A DNA stretch of 64,000 nt from Seminavis robusta (GCA_903772945.1 CAICTM010000194.1:30098-94097), one strand, 5' to 3'; positions 33,428 through 45,260 are shown, counted from the stretch's first letter. Numbers and translations are program-made. Notes: generated by a model from the letters alone, not told the origin.

Positions 33428-34333
33428 ATGCAAATGAATGGTAACAACAATCACCTAAACGAAGCAGCCTTTCAGGAAGCTCTCCTGTCCGAAGTTTCCC
33501 AGCTAGCCACCTTGCAAGGTCATGACAGGTCCATGGTCATGACACCACATGAGCATGGAAACGCCACGGCCATTAAACAGAGGGTGGAATCTTGTTCAGA
33601 ACTGGACAATCTCAACGATTTTCAATATGCTCATTACGCGTTGGTGGATGACGCCAATACAGACGCCGCTGTTGAAAAGATTCGCAATCTCCAGGAATTT
33701 CGCAGACGATATCATCTCAACGATACGGTTGAACAGGGGATGCAATATTTGCAAGCCTTCATGACACAACAACCCGGATTCGTCCTTCATTTGGATTGCA
33801 GTGCTGGCACATACGAAACCATTCGCGTCTTGGACGTGAGCAAACTCAATCCCTCCGCGGCACTAGTGGTCGGTACAGGTGGCGATTTGGATTACAACTG
33901 GAGACAACTGGTCTGTGGCTTGTATTATATGCACACTGCATGTTCTCCATATTTAGCGAGTATCCGACAGGGTGTCTTTGAAATTGCCGATCTTGATGGC
34001 GTGGGCGCACATCATTTGAATATGGAATTCGAGTACCGACGTCACGGAGAATTGGTTGGATGTTATCCCATCAAGTTCAAAAACATCATGGCCTACAATA
34101 CTGGTTATTTTGCCAATGTGGGTTGGAATTTGATGAAACATCTCATGAATGACAATGTTCGAAGCAGCATTCAACTGGGGTGTCAAATTATGGATGGAGC
34201 GGCCGGGGGCAATCGAAAACTCTCAGATTTCTACCTCCAACCGTCTTTGGAAGAGGCGCAACGGGCCGTCCTGGATCGAGCCAGAATTCTTCTCACCATA
34301 CGATATCACAATGAACAGACGTTTCAATTGTGA
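33428..34333 (+). CDS. CRAL-TRIO (SEC14-like) domain protein, inverted copy B
   Basis: 301 residues, aligned end to end with copy A. After residue 40 about nine in ten residues agree by eye, and the lipid-domain landmarks are the same (GVFEIADLDG, GCYPIKFKNIMAYNTGYFANVGWN). Most changes are conservative. The divergent first 40 residues are rich in Asn, Gln and Glu. Both copies have open frames and intact motifs, so both are probably expressed. It lies head to head with copy A. Confidence 0.75.
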   Translation: MQMNGNNNHLNEAAFQEALLSEVSQLATLQGHDRSMVMTPHEHGNATAIKQRVESCSELDNLNDFQYAHYALVDDANTDAAVEKIRNLQEFRRRYHLNDTVEQGMQYLQAFMTQQPGFVLHLDCSAGTYETIRVLDVSKLNPSAALVVGTGGDLDYNWRQLVCGLYYMHTACSPYLASIRQGVFEIADLDGVGAHHLNMEFEYRRHGELVGCYPIKFKNIMAYNTGYFANVGWNLMKHLMNDNVRSSIQLGCQIMDGAAGGNRKLSDFYLQPSLEEAQRAVLDRARILLTIRYHNEQTFQL

Positions 34334-34977
34334 TAGTAGAGGGATAACATGCTTACTAGTAGAAGATAGAATTAGCTTGCATTTGGTGCATAAATAATTG
34401 CTAGTGTGGTCTCGTCTACAACAGGAACACCGTGCATCTCAGCGAACGAATTGCATGAACAACCTGATTCGATTTGATTCATTGGATGGATGGGCCAAAT
34501 TTGATCAACGGCTTCGCAACGGAGAGCACCACTGACCTGGATCTTCAATCGGACTCTTGGTCAGCGCTACGAAATCCTCCGGCATGTTCATCAGCAGCCA
34601 CTCGGGGGGCTGTTTTGCTTCAATTGTTGGGAATTACAGCTATTAAAATAGCTAGCCAGGACACTCTCCAGCATTAAGCTCATCCAAGTCGCAGCGGTTC
34701 AATGGAAAGACCACGCAAGTCATATCCCAGGGTTCGATCGGGCTGACGGGCGCCTTGAATGCTGGCTATAGGTTACTTCGTACAATGAGAGGACTCGAAG
34801 GAGATGAGAAGCTGTGTAGCACTAGCTAGGGCGAGAAGAAGAGAAAGGAAAACGGCAGACGAATTTCCTTCCGTAACTGTTCTCCCAACCAAAAACTCAC
34901 GCTAGCTTTCTTGGAATATCCCACAAAAGAGGATTCGTTGTCTGAATGACTGACACTCAAGCTTGTTGATGCTGTAG
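34334..34977. other. intergenic, no gene seen
   Basis: About 640 bases with only short frames. A weak T-arm-like run near 34727-34745 was considered and dropped. Confidence 0.45.
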
Positions 34978-36039
34978 TTACTGATGCGGGTTGACTTGCA
35001 GCAGAAACACTTCTTTGGAATCGTCTCGTTTGCCATCTTCTTCGTGATACACCACGGGATGCCACACCAGACATTCCACAGCCCACTCTTGGGCTTTTAG
35101 TTCCTCCATGACTCTGTCTACTGTCGTAAACATCTTGGAGGTGTTTGTTTCCTCTGGTTTGTCAGGATCTCGTCGTTGAAAGCTCATGAGCAACGTGGGG
35201 GAACGCTTGGATGTCTCAAAGATGGATTGGACCGTGTCTAGTAATCCTTCCAACATGGACACCAGCCACACACAGTCACTGGCCACAATCAGATCCACTT
35301 GACATTGCTCATTGGAAAGTTGATTGTCGAGAGGACGCGTCCAATCCAATGCTGCGGCAGCTACCCAACCCTGTCCGATTCGGAGAGTGGTTTTGGACGT
35401 GTCAGAGCTGCTGCTATCATCGGCCGTGCTTGTTGGAAGAGCCGGCAAGTAGGTTGTCATCCATTCTGGCGGCGGCGCATCCTCCTCTCCACTGCTGCTG
35501 CTGATGCTATTGCGTTCCAAGTTGGGTATCAGCGATTCGGACACGAGAGTGGACAAATCCGTGAGGAGCACTTGACACCCGGCATGGGCCAAGGATGCCC
35601 CCACCATGCCAACCCCCGAACCCAATTCCAAAACACGGAATGCACCTTTGGAAACTCGTTGTTGCCACTTTTGGAGATCATCCGGGTCGCTGGACTGAGG
35701 GACGGTCAATGCCTCTACGACCAATCGGCTCCCCGGCCAGACTTGGAAGCCTGTTTTGCCGGCCAAAGTATACCCCGGATCGAAAAAGGACGGATCGACA
35801 GCACCATCTTCTTCTTTTTCAGCGGCTGGTTCATTGTCTACCAATACTCCACAAGACGGTTCTCGACAATAAAATAATAAAACATTCTCCTTGCCTTCTT
35901 GATGACCGACCGAACACTCAAATGCCACCACAGCCAGGTGATCGAAATTGTCTTGGTCCTCCACAATCCGTTCTCGACATCGAAAGTGCTCGGAGGGAGG
36001 CCGAAGACGAGACGGATCCCCACGAAACCCAGATGTCAT
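34978..36039 (-). CDS. family-16-type lysine methyltransferase (METTL21/FAM86-like)
   Basis: 353 residues. The SAM-binding motif I reads VLELGSGVGMVG, followed by the acidic loop LLTDLSTLV, a motif near DLIVASDCVW (the D-x-x-Y/W signature of family 16) and LLMSFQRRD in the C-terminal part. This order fits the Methyltransferase_16 group, whose known members methylate lysines of elongation factors, chaperones and similar proteins. The substrate here cannot be told. A serine-rich insertion (SISSSSGEED) and a spacer with TSTADDSSSSD interrupt the core between motif I and the DCVW motif, making it longer than typical members. Single exon, no targeting signal seen, so likely cytosolic or nuclear. 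Confidence 0.8.
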   Translation of the reverse strand: MTSGFRGDPSRLRPPSEHFRCRERIVEDQDNFDHLAVVAFECSVGHQEGKENVLLFYCREPSCGVLVDNEPAAEKEEDGAVDPSFFDPGYTLAGKTGFQVWPGSRLVVEALTVPQSSDPDDLQKWQQRVSKGAFRVLELGSGVGMVGASLAHAGCQVLLTDLSTLVSESLIPNLERNSISSSSGEEDAPPPEWMTTYLPALPTSTADDSSSSDTSKTTLRIGQGWVAAAALDWTRPLDNQLSNEQCQVDLIVASDCVWLVSMLEGLLDTVQSIFETSKRSPTLLMSFQRRDPDKPEETNTSKMFTTVDRVMEELKAQEWAVECLVWHPVVYHEEDGKRDDSKEVFLLQVNPHQ

Positions 36040-39000
36040 GATTCGATTCGATTCTAGCTAGCCAGGGGTATCAAGGAGCTAGCCAGAGAAGCAAAGACAT
36101 TCGAATGGCACTCTCGTCGACTTGGAATTGGAAGGTTGTATGAATGTGTGTGTGTGCTTCAGTAGTGCGGTTTGGAGTGAGTGCGTCGAATTCTTTTTGT
36201 TGTCGTTTTGTGAAAAGCTCTAAATCTCTCAGACGTGCTTCAAAGATCTTTCCAATGTGCAAAGTGGTGAGGATTTATTTCATAACTCTTTTCAGTTTTT
36301 ACACCCTTGGAAGCGGCTCAATTTAATTTTTAAAAAAAATGTAGCACCGGTAGTCTAGCTAGCTCCTAGCTACTAGCTACCGGTATGGGGAACTGCATGT
36401 TGATCCAAGGTCAACATTGCCCTTACATAATATTTTTATGAATGCTTTGCATGACATGTTGCCCTGGAATGAATAAATCATGGCCAAGTGACCGATGAAA
36501 GCCGGCATTTAATTTTACACATGCAACCATTGTGAAGATCTTCAGGAGGAATGCTGAATTGAAGTGATGGTGTCTTCAATGTACCTGGTACCGGTAGCAC
36601 GAAAGCTTGGCAGAGCGAAGATCCAAGCAGGTCTTAGATCCCCTGCAATTTTGAAATCCGCATAGAAAGGATAGCATCGGCCAATGCCACCTCGGACACC
36701 GTCTCCACTAGCTAGCTAGTAGACTAGAACCATGTTCACTATTTATTCTCTATTGTATCGCTCCCCAACGGCAACAGCTCAACAAGTTGATGATATACCG
36801 GGCAGACCCCGGTGATCTCTGACCCCGTTTATTGTGGTGGTGGTGGGTTTGGTTGGTTGGTTATCCTTAGGGTTAGAGATTTACTTCAACCCCCTCTTTC
36901 TCACGCATTCTCATAATAATCATACGGCAGCAACGGATCCTAATATTTTCCTCACGATGCCCACCTCTAAACTCCCGTAAGCTACCACGCCACTTTCTCA
37001 GATGGAAAAATCTATTGACTCACGTTGCACACCTCTAAACTCCCGTAAGCTACCACGCCACTTTCTCAGATGGAAAAATCTAATGACTGGCCTTGCACGC
37101 CTCTAAACTCTTGTAAGCTACCATGCCTCTTTCTCAGATGGAAAAACCTTACGTCTCACGTTGCACACCTCTAAACTCCCGTAAGCTACCACGCCACTTT
37201 CTCAGACGGAAAAATCTAATGACACTACCTTCAGCCAAACTTTAACAATATTATTATGCCCGCCCATCTTTCAATTCAGCTCGCCCGGTATATCTATTAC
37301 ACCTCCGGTGTCCTTTATTTGGTTGCGTTGGTTGGTTGACTTTACTACATGTAGCTAGTAGGGTTGAGGGTGCCGATTGGATTGCCTGATTGCTGTAAAA
37401 GGTTGTTGGAGCGACTTATCGTAATCTGAGTACCGGTATACTGTAAATATGATACATCGTGCTTGTACTAGCTACCGGTATTGATAGTACGCGTTTAAGT
37501 GTAGTACCGTGGGCTATGGTCTACTGAATCCGAATCGTGTACTCCGGTACCGGTACTCATACCGGTACGATCTACAGTAGACTAACATACCGAATTCACC
37601 AAGTACTCAATAGTACACATACCGCTACATAGATCCTGATTGCTGTAATTGCAGATCTATCTTACCCTGGAGCCTGGCATAGTCTCTGCTTGCCGAACTC
37701 GACATCTCGACAAACGAAGTAACTGAGACCTTCATTCGAGTACATAGAGGATCTGACTTGAGCTATATGTGTAATGGCATGCAACTCCGAAGGGCCAACA
37801 AATCTTTTAATAATAATTCAATAGATCTAGTTAGTTGTAAAGAGCAGAGGCCAGAGAGTGAGTCACACAGTGCTGCTTTTAACTACTATTAATAAGTCTT
37901 GTCGTGGATCAAGGATCAATGGTCAAAACGTCAAAACGTCAAAAATTTTACTTTTACTGAGTACAGCTGTACTGGATAAGTAAGTGCCCGGAATTGGCGC
38001 GTGCCTTCGATAGGCTTTTCATGGAGCAATGAATGGTGGAAACGTGACTTCCTTTCTGGAGTCTTGCCTGTTATTTCCACCAGATTGCATTTTATAAATA
38101 CCAGCTTGACGCGTGCAAGAAGGGGTGTTTATTGCGGATCTTGCACGTGCACATCTCCTTTTACATATGAAATCCATGAAACCGGTAAGACATTGTCATA
38201 GGGAGTTAACGACGTGAAGAAAAGCTTCAGAAACCAGATCGTGAATTGCATCCTCAACTCGCTTAATTATGGCCCTCGAGGGTTTCTTCCAGAAAAGTCA
38301 TTTCGAATGACTTCGCAAGATCGTTGGCCTGTCAGGCGTTTGACTATAGAAATGATAGTAGATCACGTGCCGTCTGCTTCCAGCTTCAGCTGTTGTAAAT
38401 TGGGTGGAACATCTAGTGAAACGCAGGGAGATTGGGGTAGCATAGAGATGCGAACGCAAGCAAGCCAGAAGGCTTTCAGCATCCAGCAAACATGGGAATT
38501 GAACTGCTGGCTCCTCGTACAGTGTCATGTACCATACCGGTACTCGTACAATAATAGCTAGCTAGCGCACAGCTGCAAGGTCAAGCAGTAACTGGTCAAA
38601 AGCAGGCTGGGTATCAGCGCATGCGCAGAGAACGTCGGAACTCACTTTGGAATTGGCCAGTCTAGAGTACTGGTACTGGTATTCTTTAGAGAAGACCCTT
38701 GGTTACAGGTAAGACAATGGGCTGTGGCCGCTGTGGGCTGCACGTAAGTTGGCTGCTGCATTCGTGCTTGGTTCATGGCACATGGTATCCCAGCACAGCA
38801 GGGTGAAAACGCAGCCGACAGCTTGTAGCGAGCAACATGTACCAGCTTCTTTAGTTACCACGTTAGCACATACCCGTAGCAGCTCCCGTAGCTTGGTCGC
38901 TGGTCGGTGACTACAACAGTCGACTGTATCATAGATATCTGCTCCTCTTCTTTTACACGCTTCGTTTGTCCCTCCTTTGTCTAAGATTCGTCTCTACCTG

Positions 39001-40682
39001 GTCACTTCTATGTGTCGCCATTGTCTTTCAAGAGCTCTATCATGCGGCATCTTTCCCGACAGGTAGAGCAGCAAGTAGCAAGTAGCGAAGTACATGTAGC
39101 GAGGCAATCTAGATCTGGCTAGTGAAACTATTACATGTTTTGACTCGTTTGCCTCTCTCTATTGCTTCAGATGCTTCCGGTGACACTAATTCGATTCTGG
39201 CTGGCTCTGATCTACTCGTACTCGTAGATCTATTCAAGTTGCTTCTGATTGCTGTCATGGCTGGCTGTCAGATTGCAGTCCCTTGGCTGCAGTACCCTGC
39301 GCGTGCTTGAAGCAAGCATTGCAGCTTGCAGCCCAGCTGCATTTGTTACCATGTCACCATGTATGTAGTACTGTACATGGTAACAATTCGAGTTTGTGCG
39401 ATTCTCTGCCCTCCTGGTACCGATATGAAAATTAATTGTGCTCTCTTCAGTCTTCAGACGAGTGGCTAGCTAGCTATCTACTACATACTACAGCTTCTGC
39501 TACTCAGTACGGTAGCAGATAGATGACCAGCTAAAGCTCTAAGAGTCAGTCCGCGCAAAGCTTCAAGCTTCAAGTTGATTTTGTAGAAAAAAGAAGGGGA
39601 CTTACTTCTCTATACTATAGTGTCGCCATGACCTCGAAATAATACGAAGCTTCAAGAAGATTGGTTCATTCTTTAGTACTCGTAGCTCTCGTAGCGCACC
39701 GACACAGCCATAGTATGCCATACGTAGCTAAAAGCTAGCACCTCTACAGCAGCGGCATCATGCATGTGGCATCCTATCATCATCTACTCTACTCGTACTA
39801 GCTAGAGGAGCCATCAATACCGCCGGAACACCGACAGGGAAGAGAGTTGTAATAGGAGTCAGTGAAGGCAGGGACTCTTCTTCTCTTTTGGTGGTCTGCA
39901 CGTGAAGCCACAATTCTGCATCAATTGAGGAGTCTTTGGGTCCCTTTGGGATGGCCATCGAATGATGGCGATGTTCCTTCTTCACCCTCCCAAGACCACG
40001 CTCCGGCAATAGATCTAGAGACGATTGAATTCCTTAGCTCTTTGTGACCAATTTATTTTATCCCTCAACTCCTTGGAAGAGTCTTTTTGCAAGAGGCACA
40101 ATCGGAAAGGTCGCTTCTGACAAACCCCTTGTAAATATTTTTGCTCGGATTCTATAGTAAAACAATACGTATGTAAGTCGAAAGGCGGTATTGGAGCCTC
40201 GGCGATGTGGCACCACGAGTACTAAAATTCTGTGCCACACCCTTGCTCGCTCGTTTGTGTTGTATTGTGTGCCAGTACGTAGTGTGCCACGAGTACTAAA
40301 ATTCTGCACCACCCGTCTGTCGGATGCTCGAAGCACCACCACAGTTGCCAAAATAACGTGACGACCCAGTCAACGCAGCAAGAGCAAAAAGAAGAGCAGC
40401 AACAACAACAAACGGACCGCTGCACTGCAACAAAGAGCCACGAGCACCCTCGTTGAATCCTCAGGTCAAAAAGCTTTCCTTGTCTCCTCGTGCAACCCTC
40501 CCATTGTTCAAGTAAGCCCATCAAGCCAAGCTACCGTATCAAGCCCACACAACTTGTAGTGAGCAGTAGTAGTCGAGTGTAGTTAGTTCCGCTAGCACCG
40601 CAGCAACACAGCAACAGCAACAGCCCAAGCAGGAACGGCAACCAACAACCCAGCATAGCCCCCTTACATAGACAAACACACG
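36040..40682. other. 4.6-kb gene-poor region
   Basis: No frame has recognisable protein content. It holds the 68-bp tandem repeat at 36962-37223, many GGTACC/ACCGGTA palindromes (for example 37548-37567), several CTAG runs and A/T-rich stretches. Short frames near 38001-38561 look random. Confidence 0.5.
36962..37223. repeat. four tandem copies of a 68-bp unit
   Basis: Units begin at 36962, 37030, 37098 and 37166, each starting C(A/G)CCTCTAAACTC and containing GTAAGCTACCA and TTTCTCAGA(T/C)GGAAAAA. Spacing is exactly 68 in every case. Unit 3 is the most diverged. The flanks on both sides contain related GGTTGGTTGG-type sequence. Confidence 0.9.
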
Positions 40683-41810
40683 ATGATGATGGACGATTTC
40701 TTGGGTCAGATCAACGGCAATGATCAACAACAACAACAACAGCCGAACCCATTCGGCATGGAACCGTTTGGTGGTGCGGAAGCAGCCGCCGCAGATCCGT
40801 TTGGTGCGTTTGGGTTTGGCAATGGCGGAGACAATGGCGGAGGTCCCTTTTTGATGGACGACGACGATCATGTGTTTGGTGGTGCTGTTGATGCCGAGTT
40901 TCAAATGATGGACAATAGTCAGCATTCCATTGGTGATTTGTTCTTGTCGGGACACGTGAGTCGTTGTCTTCAAGAAAAGACGTCCATGATGCTCAGTGAA
41001 GAAGAACTGCGGTGGGCACGAGAACTCAAGGGAGCACTGGAAGCGTCCGACATGGCCGATGTGTTGACGGATATGCAGATTGCGCAGTACGCCATTGTGG
41101 CGGACGGACACATTCTGAATGCGCTTCAGCGGATTCACGCCATGGTGGCCTTTCAAAAAGAATACGACATTGACGACAGTGTCGCGCAGGGAATGGAGTG
41201 TATAGAAGCGCTACTCGATCAACAAGACGGAGTGTTTTTGGACGTTGACACGAATCCACAAACCCAAGAGAGTGTCATTGTGGTCGATGTCCGCGCGTTC
41301 AACCCCAAGGCGGCTCTTTCCGTCAACCGCACGGGCAAGGGCGGAGCCGAACTCCACTGGAAGATCCTCGCACGAGGATACTACTACCTCTACAAGGCCG
41401 CTCAACCATCGCTGGCAAGTGTACGACACGGACTCTTTCTAGTTGCCGACTGCGATGGCATGGGATGGGAAAACTTTGATCTGGAATCGCTGCAACGAAT
41501 CCACGCCGAACTTTTTCAAGCGTATCCCATGAGATGGAAATCCATCATGGCATACAACACGGGTCTTGTCGCCAATGTCTGTTGGGGACTCTGCAAACGA
41601 CTGTGGAGTCTGGAATTCCGTCAAGCATTGGAACTGGGATGTCAACTCGTCGACACGGATGCTTCCAAACCACCAAGACGCATGGCCGAAATGTACCAGC
41701 AACCCAATGTTGCTGCCGTACGTAAAAAGGTACTGCGACGAGTTGGTGAATTACTGGGGGAACGAGACGAAAATGAAGACGAATATGATTTCCCACTCGT
41801 CTCTCAATAA
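40683..41810 (+). CDS. CRAL-TRIO (SEC14-like) domain protein, diverged paralogue
   Basis: 375 residues. The first 80 residues are Gln/Gly/Asp/Phe-rich (a Q6 run, several PFG phrases), probably disordered. The rest aligns with the inverted CRAL-TRIO pair at 31.9-34.3 kb: QYAIVADGHILNALQRI, QGMECIEALLDQQDG, SVRHGLFLVADCDGMGW and QAYPMRWKSIMAYNTGLVANVCW. It keeps the same domain landmarks but is clearly older than the inverted duplication. Single exon, likely cytosolic; lipid ligand unknown. A (CAA)n-rich stretch in the DNA encodes the Gln run. Confidence 0.75.
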   Translation: MMMDDFLGQINGNDQQQQQQPNPFGMEPFGGAEAAAADPFGAFGFGNGGDNGGGPFLMDDDDHVFGGAVDAEFQMMDNSQHSIGDLFLSGHVSRCLQEKTSMMLSEEELRWARELKGALEASDMADVLTDMQIAQYAIVADGHILNALQRIHAMVAFQKEYDIDDSVAQGMECIEALLDQQDGVFLDVDTNPQTQESVIVVDVRAFNPKAALSVNRTGKGGAELHWKILARGYYYLYKAAQPSLASVRHGLFLVADCDGMGWENFDLESLQRIHAELFQAYPMRWKSIMAYNTGLVANVCWGLCKRLWSLEFRQALELGCQLVDTDASKPPRRMAEMYQQPNVAAVRKKVLRRVGELLGERDENEDEYDFPLVSQ

Positions 41811-42571
41811 GGAAAACAGACTCTCTTGATACACTACACACAAGTCAAAAGGTCAAAACACATCCATCCTGTGCCATAATACTACTCATTTCATCATCCA
41901 TTCCATTTTCAATCTAAAAAGGAAAAACACAAACACAGAACGAGTTTAATTAGTAACTGCATTTTCCCTTTTTTTCATATACATTTACTTGTACAAAACA
42001 TTCTTTAGCCAGCTAGAGCTACAATGGGCTGCGTCGCAAGTCCTTTAGAAGTCATTTGGAAAAGAAACGACGGGCATCCATCCTTGGTCCGGGCGATCGA
42101 CTATGGGACTCTCCTTTGGTTCCGGCCTCCTCCATTCTTGCTCTGTCGGGTTGCGGGGCGTGGAAAGGGCAAGCAAGCAACATCAGGGAGAAATTGTGGC
42201 AAATGAGCTACAGTACAGTAGAGAAATCGGCTTTGCGGCTGGGTGGCTGAAATTGGAGTACTGTACCGTAATCGCTTCTCCTGGACCGTCGAGGAGGACG
42301 AAAGAAACGCAGCAGTGGCTTCAAAAGATGGGAGACACGAAGTTATGGAATAGTACAAAGTGACAACAGAGCCATTTCTAACCAGTTACGACCCAGCTAG
42401 CTAGTCTAGAACTCTCCTTTGGTTCAAGCAGCAGGACGATTCCATATACTGCGGACAACGAGTTGACCACCACCTCAGCCATTTCCTCTCTAACAAACCT
42501 ACACACTCCTTTGCGTAGACTACTCATCCGGGTTCTACTGTAGCAGAAGGACGATTCCATTTACGACCACC
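41811..42571. other. intergenic, no gene seen
   Basis: About 760 bases, A/T-rich near the upstream gene's stop. Short overlapping frames on both strands near 42024-42363 show no domain-like content. Confidence 0.45.
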
Positions 42572-43166
42572 TCATCCGAAAAGCAGCTTTCGGCCCTCAC
42601 CGGAAAAGCAGATCGGCTCGAGATCCTTGGTCTTTTTGCCGACAAATCGATTTCCATACTTCTCAAAATCCTTGGGTGGGCCTCTCTTGACCAAGGATTG
42701 AATCACTCGAGCAGCTTGGTCGTATTGTCCCTTGCGGATCGTCTCGTACGCCCGCTCTCCTTGATGCCAAGTACCGTGGTGGGCATCCTGACCAAGCAGC
42801 TTGCGGTACGCATAGCACGTTCCGATGAGTTCTTCCGAAAGGACCTGCGTTCCAACTTCTTGGTCGAAATCGAGCCAGTGAGCATGTTCCATGGCGATTA
42901 CGTCGCACTCATGGAAGAACCATACAGCCACAGGCGCAGGGAGCGAGTCTTTCCATTCCTTCAAGATCGTGGGAGTTTGGTAGGCCTTTGTATTCTCTCG
43001 CATCCGCGGGGAAGACATCCTTCCGAAAACGATTGGTGGGAACACTGTGCCCTCGTCGTTCTCGAATTGCGGCATCTTCTGCAATTCGGCCTTGTCCTCG
43101 TCGCTTCGATCCCTGGTCTCGAATAGCTCTAATCCAAGTTGCACGCAGAAAACCTCTGTCCGCCAT
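42572..43166 (-). CDS. unknown soluble protein; start region in a different frame
   Basis: The main frame runs from about 43144 to the stop at 42572 and encodes about 190 acidic and aromatic residues (for example WFFHECDVIAMEHAHW, YAYRKLLGQDAHHGTWHQGERAYETI). I do not recognise it. The main frame has no ATG near its start. A good candidate ATG at 43166 (MADRGFLR) is in another frame, and the two frames would meet near 43145 (CGTGCAA on the minus strand) if two bases had been lost or if a splice were missed. It is therefore either a frameshifted gene or a gene with an undetected first intron. No membrane span or signal peptide seen. Confidence 0.5.
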
Positions 43167-43380
43167 GGTTGTCTGTTTGATTGAGTGATTATTTATCACT
43201 GCATGGTGTATAAGCCTTGTCCGTTGCTTGGGCAAGCATTTGAGGTTTTCGCGCAATCTCCAACCAGGAGCGTTTCCACGGCAAAGTTTTCCACGATTTC
43301 AGTTGCTTACAACGGCACCTTGCATGTGCCAATGACTGCACCGGCACACAGTATCTATTTTGGCTTCAACCTAGTATTGT

Positions 43381-45260
43381 CTAATCCCATCCACTTTTAC
43401 TCTTGTGCTCCTTTTTCTTTTGGTTTGCCACCCGTTCGTCTTCCAAGGCTTCGTGCTTGGTGCGTCGCGCCCGGTTAATCTTGTACTGCGAGGACATTTC
43501 CTCCAGTGCCAAGTCGGCCATTCGCTCGGAATCAAACTCGACAAAGCAAAACGTTTGATTCTTTGGCACAATGACAGTGACACCTCGAGCACCTCCGTAT
43601 TTGCGAAACGCTCGTTCGAATTCGGCCCGTCGCATGTCCACGTCGGTATCCTTTCGAACCTTTTTCAGTTTGCTAATAAAGAGTTTTCTCTGCACAAAAC
43701 AAACAAACAAATTCAATGTAACAATTCAGGGATTAGAACAATGGCATAGCTCGTACGTACATACTGGCAGATAGTAGCATCCAACTACCAACGCGGCACG
43801 TACCGGGTGCAACGAGCTAAAGCTCTTGAATCCAGGAAGCCCCACGAGATCGGGCCTGGCGAGAGGAGGTTTGTTGCCCCACCAAACCTTGTACACTACC
43901 CAGTTCTCCGGTTCTGCAATAATAATGAGTGAGGAGCAAAACGCAAAGAACGACATTTAGTGGCTGGGTTGGCAACTTCTCTGCACCAAACAAACAAACA
44001 ACAAAGACTACAAAAGATGTGCTTCGTAGTACTCACTGTTGTAATCATCGGTGGCAGGAAAGTTCAAAAACAAGGACATGTTTCCAGTGGGCAATGCCCT
44101 CCGATGTTCCAATCTTGCAATGTGACTCTTTTCGTCATTGACAAAGACATCAAATCCTTCTCCATTGATTTGAATAATCAGAGTAAATGCCGGTTGTCCA
44201 AACATGAGTGGAACTCGGTTGAGCGGGACATTGACGGCCGTGCCCCAAATTCCTTCTTGTTTGTTGTTCAATACCAGCTGGCCACCACGTTGGCGTTGTC
44301 GTGGATTGAAATGAAAGAGGACCGAGTGAAAATCGTCGTGATCTGGGCCGGCAATGTTGATACTGAATCGCCTGGAATCTTCCGGTGCCATGCATTTGAT
44401 TAGAATGGTGTTGTTGCCCATGCCATTGTTTGCCTGTGTGACATTGAATTTTTCGAGTTCCAGCGTGAGTGCTCCATCGTCGGGACTACAGGCATCTTTG
44501 GAAGGCGCCCAACTGACGAGATCGGGGGGTGGAAAGAGTCGCTGACCGGACATTGTCGTTTTGAATCGAGCGGAAAAGTCGTGTGGTGGAGTGGCGCGAG
44601 CCGTGAGATGGGCCAACAGATCCGTCTTGGGTTTGTCCATTTCATCACTGTCTGCTCGTTTTCGTCTCAATAAGGAAGGACCATCTTCATCGTCCGCTTC
44701 GGCCAGCAATTCGAGTCGTTTGGCTTCGGATTCTCGTTCTTCCTTGGCCTTTTTGCTCATCTTGGCTTCCACTTCATCCCGCATTTTCTTCAATTTCTTC
44801 TCTCTCTTTTCATACGTCGACTTGCCAGCGTCTTCGTCCTCTGAACTATCTTCATCGGTTTCATCACTCGTACCATCATCCATTTCTCCGTCATCATCCA
44901 GTGCCGACATTTCTTTTTTGCGACGCTTTTTCGGTCGCTTGGTCGCTGCTGCAGCTGGTGATCGCCATCACTATCCGAGTTGTTATCGGCCATTTTTTGT
45001 TGCCGTTGAAAGGCTTCATCCTTTGCGGCTAGCTTGGCGCGAGCTGCCGCATCCTTCAACCGTGCCGCTTGACGTTCGTAGTTGCGAATTACATCGTAGA
45101 AATTCAACAGGCCGTCTTCTTCTTTCGTTGGTTCAAAGTCTTCTGGGAGTGCATGTAAAAAGTACTTTTGCTGATGGGCTATCGAAGGAGTCTTCCATAC
45201 TTGGACCTTTGGCTTGGCGGCGGCGCCTTGGTTACTAGTGTTGGCGGAGTCGACCGCCAT
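43381..45260 (-). CDS. galectin-domain plus RRM-domain protein, three exons, one frameshift
   Basis: Exons 45260-44037, 43913-43804 and 43689-43381, with GT-AG introns of 123 and 114 nt and matching phases. The N-terminal 200 residues are charged and coiled-coil-like (KREKKLKKMRDEVEAKMSKK) with basic and acidic blocks. Next comes a galectin-like lectin domain with HFNPR, LVLNNKQEGIWG and FTLIIQINGEGFDVFVND; the usual Glu-x-Arg after the Trp is not conserved, so sugar binding may be lost. Exon 3 encodes an RNA-recognition motif with RNP2 KLFISKL and RNP1-like TFCFVEF. Together they suggest a nuclear RNA-associated protein. Near 44958-44963 one base appears to be missing, which shifts the frame in exon 1. 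Both sides are clearly coding, so I read 547 residues with that base restored. An in-frame TTG upstream of the ATG at 45260 is ignored. Confidence 0.65.

Larger units (their letters stand above)
31848..34366. repeat. inverted duplication carrying two CRAL-TRIO genes
   Basis: The left arm (about 31848-32800) is the reverse complement of the right arm (about 33420-34366). The match covers both coding regions and about 40 bases of 3' flank (TTTCAATTGTGATAGTAGAG in both). The arms are separated by about 620 bases that are not duplicated. Confidence 0.85.

Noticed and set aside
34685-34760. Possible tRNA (GGTTCGATC T-loop-like run)
   Set aside because: No paired anticodon stem or acceptor stem can be drawn, and the T-stem is mismatched.
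36962-37223. CRISPR array
   Set aside because: The 68-bp units are contiguous without unique spacers, and the setting is a eukaryotic nuclear genome.
38001-38561. Small genes in the gene-poor region
   Set aside because: The frames of 66 and 115 codons show no domain, signal peptide or splice context.
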